Program-made: the position numbers and the translations under genes
Origin: Heloderma charlesbogerti
Taxonomy: Eukaryota > Chordata > Lepidosauria > Squamata > Helodermatidae
Direction of reading: 5' to 3'
Assembly (NCBI GenBank): GCA_026122225.1
Contig: JANEZZ010001866.1
Coordinates: forward strand, 248,001-312,000
Length of the DNA stretch: 64,000 nt
Notes under the pieces: model-generated
Told to the model about the DNA's origin: nothing
Seen by the model: the letters and a program-made list of their open reading frames with translations, nothing else
The model's database searches: none
Part shown: positions 57,640-64,000 of the stretch, one piece after another
Layout of the letters: every line of letters begins with the position of its first letter
Numbering within the stretch: position 1 is the first letter of the stretch

Positions 57640-58620
57640 CCCCTAGCACCCGCAAGAGGGGTGTCACCCCCCGGCGCCCCTTCTCCAAATGCGGACTACG
57701 CTAGCCCCGCATCTGCCCCCTCAGCGCTGACCTTCTAAACGACCCCGCTCCCCGCGCTCCCCCGGGGCCCCCCAACCCCCCGCTCCGGGCGGTGCACTGA
57801 GCCCCCCGCCGCCTCCGCTCCCCGCCCCACGCCTGCGCGCGCGCGGAGTCTGGGGGCGCGCTGCCCGCCCGCCCTGGGAGCCCCCCGCCCCGCGAGGCCG
57901 CCAGGCTCCCCCAACGCTGCGGCGCCTCAGGCGGGCGGCGGCGGCGCCGCGCGAAGCGGCGAGGCGCGCGCGGGCAGCGCGGCGCTCCCGCAGCCGGCCG
58001 CCGGCCGCCCTGGACGCCCCGCTGCGGAGGGGCGCGGCGCGCGCGGAAGCGGGCGGCGGCGGCCCAGGCGGGCGGCGGCCCTAGCGCGGCGGCCCCCCGC
58101 CGCCTCTCCCCCTGTGGCCGGGGGGGCCCCTCCGAGCGGGCGGCTGCGCGCGGCTCCCCCTGCGGCTGCCCCGGGTCGCCGCCGCCGCCGCCGGCATCGC
58201 CTGCAGCCCGGTGCGAGCGCCGCGCGGCCCCCGGCCCCGCTCCGGCTCCCGTCCTGCGCGCCGCGGCCGGATCGGGCTCCTCAGTCAGATCGGGCACTTC
58301 CTCTCCGCCCAGGCGGCGCGGCGCCCTCCAAGCTGTGGCGCTGGATCGCGGCTCCGGCGGAATCCGGCGGCGGCGGCGGCGGCGGGCGCGCGGGGAAGCG
58401 GCGGCGGCGGCGGCGGCGGGGGCGGGGGCTGCTCGCCGCAGCCGCGCGCCGCCCTCAGTCGCCCCTCCGGAGCGGCGGCCGTGCCTGGCTGGCTGACGCG
58501 CTGCTCATCTGGGTCAAATGCCCTGCTCGTCCGGGCGCGGAGCAAGCCGCCGTGGCCAGAGCCGGGCCATGTGCCGCCTGACCCGCTGGTGCCGGCCTTC
58601 CGCGACCAGGTGCCTTTCAG
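57640..58620 (-). promoter_or_regulatory. CpG island, probable GRK3 promoter and 5' UTR
   Basis: The sequence is very rich in G+C and CpG (many GCGC and CCGCCG runs) in a window that is otherwise AT-balanced and CpG-poor. It ends about 300 nt upstream of the GRK3 start codon on the correct side for a minus-strand promoter. No TATA box was found, as expected for CpG-island promoters. The transcription start cannot be placed from sequence alone. Long GC-rich open frames on both strands here are composition artefacts. Confidence 0.85.
58365..58422 (+). repeat. (GGC)n trinucleotide runs in the CpG island
   Basis: Two runs of GGC units (about 58365-58386 and 58399-58420) are separated by about a dozen bases. 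On the GRK3 sense strand they read GCC. They could lie in the promoter or 5' UTR. Confidence 0.85.
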
Positions 58621-58720
58621 GTGTGTTGGACTACAACTCCCAGCATCCCCATGCTAGCTGGGAATTATGGGAGTGGCAGTCCAACGCATCTGGGGGACAC
58701 CAGGTTGCCGAAGGCTGGTC
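58605..58720. mobile_element. Palindromic MITE at the edge of the CpG island
   Basis: It reads CAGGTGCCTTTCAGGTGTGT, TGGACTACAACTCCCAGCAT, inverted GGGAGTGGCAGTCCAACGCA and GGGGGACACCAGGTTGCCGA. It lies directly beside the CpG island and carries a good ZNF143-like ACTACAACTCCCAGCAT match. Confidence 0.8.
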
Positions 58721-58748
58721 TGCGCCACCTCTCCAGTGTATAGACCAG

Positions 58749-58876
58749 GCGCGGGCAACTTGCCGCCTTCCGGATATTTTGGCCTACAAATCCCATCATC
58801 CCTCACTGCTGGAAGTGCTGGCTAGAGCTGATGGGAGTTGTAGGCCAAAACATCTGGAGGGGCACAAATTGCCCGC
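58749..58876. mobile_element. Palindromic hAT-type MITE
   Basis: It opens CAGGCGCGGGCAACTTGCCG, has GGCCTACAAATCCCATCATC and its inverse GATGGGAGTTGTAGGCC, and ends AAATTGCCCGCCCCG. Flanks GTATAGAC and GTCTAGGC match at six of eight bases. Confidence 0.7.
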
Positions 58877-58904
58877 CCCGAGTCTAGGCAGAGTGAGGTC
58901 TTTT

Positions 58905-59002
58905 CCATCACGCCCTTTTAGCTGGAGGTGCTGGGGGTCGAACCAGGGACCGTCTGTCCCAGGCACATGAGCCCTGCCATGGAGCTGCCCGTCCTCCTTT
59001 GT
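58905..59002 (-). mobile_element. Sauria-type SINE head, minus orientation
   Basis: TTAGCTGGAGGTGCTGGGGG, TCGAACCAGGGACC (B box reversed) and CCCTGCCATGGAGCTGCCC. Only the head half is present. Confidence 0.6.
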
Positions 59003-60714
59003 AGAGCATTGGCAGGGGAGAAACCCAGGCAGGCCTCAGCATTGCCTGGAGGCTAGTTTGGGATCAATGACTCCCAAAAAACAAACTGCCGCGCCAACGT
59101 CAATGTTAATAATAACAATAACAACCAGATGCTACCTCTAATAAAGAGAGCAGTTGGATTAATTGATTTAAAATCCTATTTAACCAACTAACGAGGCGTC
59201 TCAGATTAATTGGGCAACATATTTTGTATGTTATATTTTTAATACTAGTGCCTATAAAAACCCCCGACATGTGATAGGTGCTGTCCCATCCCCACTTCAC
59301 GCTCATCCAGAAGGAAAAGCCGATGTCTCCTGCAATACTTACATCCACCATCTGGAAAAAAAAAGAATAGGTTGGATCCAGATGCACTCATATGTACAGT
59401 AGTCTGATTGAAATCAGTGGGGCTTACATTAAATTAGCTATCCTAAATCTACACATTTCAATGGTTCAACTCTACATGTGACTAAGTCTGGATACAACGT
59501 GATGTTCAAACCTTTTTTCTATGCAAATTTAAGCAGATCTAATTGATTACAACTAATTTGATTAATTTGGTTCTTTAATTCGGTGACCACCATCATGCTA
59601 ATCATAATAAAGCACCTGAGATAACGAAGTGGTTCAGAAAAACACTTGCTCAGATTCTCTTATTTGCCATGGCTTTGAGGTTTGCATGTTTGGTGCAGTT
59701 AAAGAAATTGAGTTTAGAAGGAACAAAATTGTACTGTGTAAATGAATTAAAGCAGAGGAGAGAGAGAAATGGGGAGCAAGAAATAATACTTCTCCCTACT
59801 CCAAGTTTTAAATCACCAAATTAAAAATAATAACAAGCAACCGCTACATTCTAATATGCAAACATTTTATTATGTGGAAGAAAAATTATTTCTGTGTAAT
59901 GTGTTGCCAACCCAACCAGGGTATACAGATCAGGCAAGCAGTGAAGCACTTTTGTTGCGTGTAACGCAATTGTGATATGAAGGGGGAGTCTTACGCTTTT
60001 TTGATACACGCTTATGGGCAAAGTGGGGATTTTGCTTAGAATTAGGTTGGGGCTTAGCTGTATTGTGGTGTCACTTGTCTTATCAACTACTTCCCAATAA
60101 AAGCTTATGATCAGGTCATTGTAGGAAAACTGTACATTGGTTAGTTATTGTTTCTTTCTAAGAAACCCCTTATTAAATTGCAATGAGATCTTAAACAACA
60201 TTTTCCTTTTTCATGAGCCTGGAGCTGGCACAGAATAAAACAAATCAAGTTGTGTGGTACACCTTAATCCATTTTACGCAAACCTAACATTGTCACCACT
60301 TGCTCTTTTATTTCTCTGGCAAAAATAAGAGCATTACTTTTAAAAACGTAGGGAAAAGATGTCAGGTCTGCAAAGGATTCCCATGGAATCCCATGGTGAC
60401 ATAATCTCTTTGGTTCAAAAACAGGCTTTTCTTTCTTTTCTTTTTACAGTTCCCTTTAATTAGTACAATTTAACATTTAGTCTGCACCAGCACTGTGCTA
60501 GGTATTGTACCACATTATTATAGACCCTGCTCAGTTACCTTACAGGGGAGGTATGGTTTGAAAACATCAAATTGTCTTAACGGTTTCTCTTGGAAATTTT
60601 ATTTTATTTCAAAATAAGGTAGTTTCAATAACAGTTGTCAAATACCCAACATTCCATTGCATGTCAGCAAACAAAGACTACTTCCCATTACACATCCACT
60701 GTTAAATACCCATC

Positions 60715-61672
60715 AATTATTATTATCTAAAATTTATTGAAAGAATTTATAAACTGTGCCTTCATCCCAAAATGGATTTCAAGGCAGTATACATAAACAT
60801 TGAAATCAATACGACAGTAACACATAAAACCTTAACACAATGATATAATAAAATTGAGACAAATAAATCTAATCAATCAACTAAAAATGCAATAATTTAA
60901 AATGCCTGGGGAAATAAGCAGGTTTCAACCTGGCACCAAAAGGAATATAATGCCAGCCCCATGTGTACCTTCCTTGGGAGGGATTCCAGAAATCAGGATG
61001 CCACCACAGAAAAGGCTCTCTCCTTTGTACATGCATAATGCACTTCTATAGATGGAATTCAGAGAAAGGCATCCTTGAATTATCTTGATACTGGAGGAGG
61101 CATTCCTTCCGATATTTGGACCTCAAGCCATTTAGGGCTTTAAAGGTTAGCACCAGCACCTTGAATTAGGTTCTCTAGTGAATGGGCAGCCAATTTAGTT
61201 CCTTCAGAACTGATGTAACATGACTCCATCCAGATAAACCAGTCAGAATGTGAACAATCAAAACTTCAGAGCTGTTTAAGGGCCACCCCATGTATAACAC
61301 ATTACAATAATCCAACCTGTAAGTTACTAGAGCAAGTGGCCAAGCTGTCCTTATCCAGGAAAGCTGACAGACTATGTGAAGCTAGTAAAAGGTGCTGTGA
61401 TCCACTGAGGCCGCTCAGTCCTCCAGTGACAATGTGGGATCAAGGAGCACCCCCGGAGCATGCACCCTCTTCTTCAGGTGGAGTGGGACCCCAGCCAGAA
61501 GAGGCAATACAACAACATCTGGACCCAGGAACTACCAGCCCACAGTGCCTCCGTCTTGTCAAGATTCAGTTTATTGGCCTGTATCCAGCCCATTACTGAG
61601 TCAAGACAGCAGTTCAGCATGTCCACAGCCTCACCTCACTCTGATGACAAAGAGAAATAGAGCTGGGTGTTC
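60715..61672 (-). mobile_element. L2-like LINE, about 950-bp 3' portion
   Basis: On the plus strand: AAAATTTATTGAAAGAATTT, GCCACCACAGAAAAGGCTCT, CAAGCCATTTAGGGCTTTAA, GCACCAGCACCTTGAATTAG, CACATTACAATAATCCAACC, CTCCGTCTTGTCAAGATTCA and ATCCAGCCCATTACTGAGTC. The order is the same as in 33535-34512. Confidence 0.8.
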
Positions 61673-62654
61673 CGAAGACACCTCACTCCAAATCAATTAT
61701 TATCAATATCAAAACATTGATATGCATGGCACTTTACAGAGAAACATTAGTAACAAACAACAAAGACTGCTCCCTGCCCCAGGGAGATTACAGTTTAAAC
61801 TATCACATATTAAAGTCAGATATAGCTGCATATCATACAATAATGCCAACTAGAGCAGGGTCAGCCTTTTAAAGCGGGTGCCTTCTCTCACTGGAAGAAC
61901 TGGCAAGTCTGTTTTCCATCCTTGCTGAGATTATTTTACATGACTCGTTGCAAATTTGCAGACAGGTGTGCTGGTTCTCAGATCTTGATCTCTGCATCAT
62001 CTGTGGTCATGGCTGCAAAGGCTTCTTTTTTAAAAAATATGCCAAGGAAGAGGGATTGTTCGCTTCAGAAACACATTGGGCAAGTCATGTTCCTGACAAG
62101 AAAAATGGTCAAAACTGATCTTAGTTGATTGTTGCTAAACATCAAAACCACAGTCTAATTGGGAATCAAAATGAAAAAAACCATCTGCAGGACATTAGCA
62201 GCAGCACCTTAATAGTTCTGCTTCATTCAGATTTCGCCCCCTAAAAAACAAATTAATGACTTAAAATGAGATTGATTGGGATCATGCAGGATAATGGGTG
62301 GCATCGTTTATGGCTCCTTTTGTATCCCTTCATGGAGGTTCTGGTCTAATTGTCTAGTGTTTCAATGGAACACGACCGAACGTGAATGTTTTAAGTGGAA
62401 TCATTTCTGAGAATAGCTAATGCTGAAGGCACATTAAAACCATATTTCAGGCGTGAACAAAAAGGCATTAGTTCTGGGGCTTTGAAATGGGTGTTGTCGA
62501 AGGAAAGCTTCTGAGAAATTTAGTTAATATGGTCAAGGCCAATGAATAAATAAACAGCAAGCGACGGTGGGCTTGGTGCGATATATGTGGTGCAATTATT
62601 GGGGAATTGTCATGGATGGAACCCTTATGTGTGGAGCCAGCAGTACCAAACAGG

Positions 62655-62848
62655 AACCCAGGAAGCTGCCTGATACAGAGTGAGACCCTTGGTCCATCTA
62701 GCCCAATATAGTTGACGCTGACTGGCTGCAGCTCTCTGGGGTTTCGGGCAGAAATTTTTCCAGCTCTACCTGGAGATGCCAGGATTGAGCCAGGGACTTT
62801 TTGCATGCAAAGCAGGAGTGCTGCCACTGAGCCATGGACCCTCCCTCG
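62655..62848 (-). mobile_element. Sauria-type SINE, minus orientation
   Basis: On the plus strand: GAAGCTGCCTGATACAGAGT, CTGACTGGCTGCAGCTCTCT, AGGATTGAGCCAGGGACTTT and TGCCACTGAGCCATGGACC. Near full length. Confidence 0.88.
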
Positions 62849-62922
62849 AACAATGCACCCCCTCTGCTAGTGGGAACTCTGGTTGCTAATTCAGTCTGGG
62901 GGCCAGCTATTTTGGACCAGCT

Positions 62923-63205
62923 ATTGGAAGGACAGATACTGAAGCTGAAGCTCAAATATTTTGGCCACCTAATGCGAAGAGAAAACTCTATGGAAAAGAC
63001 CCTGATGCTGGGAAAGACTGAAAGCAAAAGGAGAAGGGGACGGCAGAGGATGAGATGGCTAGATAGCATCACTGATGCAATGAATATGGACTTGAGCACG
63101 CTCCGGCAGAGAGCGCAGGACAGGAAGGCCTGGCGTGCTATGGTCCATGGGATCACGAAGAGTCAGACACAACTGAACGACTGAACAACAACAACAACAA
63201 GGGGA
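62923..63205 (+). mobile_element. Bov-B LINE 3' end
   Basis: An open frame carries the Bov-B C-terminus: [57 protein letters not shown] and WRAMVHGITKSQTQLND. It ends with AAC repeats at about 63186-63200. 5'-truncated at about 62923. Opposite orientation to the copy at 3779. Confidence 0.92.
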
Positions 63206-64000
63206 CCGACCGTGTCCTGGGGTTGCTGGGTAACCACAGTGTGCATTACCACCTTTGCTTCTGCGAAGCAAAATAAAGGGGAAGAATGCTGGAGACGGGC
63301 CATGTGTCTGGTGGTGACTTAAATCGCAGGAGAGAGAGAGAACAAGACAGAGGGGAGGCTGTCAAGGAGTTCACAGTACAGAAGGCTTAATTCCACCTTC
63401 TCTGTGTTATAGCTGATAGTCCACAGACTTAAGAGCTACAGGAGTGTTCTTTTGATTAGAAGATACGCTTGGAAAACAGCCCTGTCTTCAAATCTGTCAT
63501 CAGTCAGCAGCTGGAAATATTACCTCCGCAGCCGCAGTGTTCAAAAAGGCACTACGTGATGGCTTCGTTTTGCTAATGTGCAGGACTTTCTGTGCACCAA
63601 CCTGGTGCCCCGCAACTCCCATGGTTCCTGAGCTGTGCTGGGTGGGGGAGAGCAGACCATCCTCCACGAGATGGACCAATGGTCTCACGCAAAATCAGGC
63701 ACCTCCTGATGTACCCATGTTTGCATAAATGTTTGCCTCCTCCCCATACCCCACTTTCCCCAGTCATGCACCTTTGTGACAAACTGTTGCCAAAAGATGC
63801 TTCCTCGCAACTCCATTATACTCAGTGCTTGGTTTCTGGTGGAATTCACTGGAACTGAATTCCAGCACCTTTTCTTCTATTTTTCTTTTTTATATCTATC
63901 CATCTGTCTATCCACCTATCGATCTATACACACCACAGTTTTAATGCTCTTCATTACAATTCAGTTGCCATCTACTCCTGAGGAAGCATAATCCAAGAGT

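Larger units (their letters stand above)
57334..64000. other. 5' flank of GRK3 and intergenic DNA
   Basis: Upstream of the start codon there is the CpG island and then 5.4 kb without any exon I can recognise. Identified pieces are two palindromic MITEs, two Sauria SINEs, an L2-like LINE and a Bov-B tail. The stretches 59010-60710, 61680-62650 and 63210-64000 are AT-rich or mixed sequence with no convincing feature. Confidence 0.8.

Noticed and set aside
57701..58657. Long GC-rich open frames on both strands (up to 198 codons) in the CpG island
   Set aside because: They are low-complexity Ala/Arg/Gly/Pro text with overlapping frames on both strands, which CpG-rich DNA produces by chance. No domain is recognisable.
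60060..60130. Possible second LTR end (CCCAATAAAAGCTTATGATC)
   Set aside because: Only a polyadenylation-like hexamer; no TATA box, ends or duplication could be placed.

Overview
The window is vertebrate nuclear DNA, most likely from a squamate reptile. The main reason is its mix of interspersed repeats: tRNA-derived Sauria-type SINEs, Bov-B (RTE) LINEs, CR1, L3-like and L2-like LINEs, hAT MITEs and a Helitron-like remnant. There is no bacterial or viral gene organisation. Almost every short open frame is a by-product of introns and repeats.

The only cellular gene I can support is GRK3 (beta-adrenergic receptor kinase 2, a G-protein-coupled receptor kinase), on the minus strand. Its first eight coding exons lie at 57333-57221, 42866-42790, 15618-15545, 9846-9745, 9244-9170, 5927-5866, 2965-2914 and 1401-1310. 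All seven complete introns are GT-AG and every codon phase joins exactly. Together the exons give residues 1-215 plus two bases of codon 216: the N-terminal receptor-docking helix, the complete RGS-homology domain and the glycine-rich loop of the kinase domain. The rest of the kinase domain and the PH domain lie beyond the left edge. A CpG island (about 57.65-58.6 kb) lies just upstream of exon 1 and is the likely promoter. The region from 58.6 to 64 kb is intergenic as far as I can see and is filled with repeats.

Layout from left to right: 1-1309 is intron 8 (partial). 1.4-9.7 kb holds exons 8 to 4 with short introns and a Bov-B copy whose reverse transcriptase box is mutated. Intron 3 (9.8-15.5 kb) has two hAT elements with target-site duplications, one with a nested LTR-like insert. 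Intron 2 (15.6-42.8 kb, 27 kb) holds many L2, L3, CR1 and SINE copies, a Helitron-like element and an LTR-like element. Intron 1 (42.9-57.2 kb) holds a 5S rRNA-CR1 chimera, split MITEs, a local inverted and direct duplication, and a G-run-rich tract. The CpG island and repeat-filled upstream DNA follow.

I found no new multi-gene system. The observations most worth checking are the 5S-CR1 chimeric retroposon, a family of short palindromic hAT MITEs (three copies with perfect 8-bp target duplications) that carry a ZNF143/Staf-like motif and lie beside the GRK3 CpG island, and the inverted/direct duplication about 1-2 kb inside intron 1.
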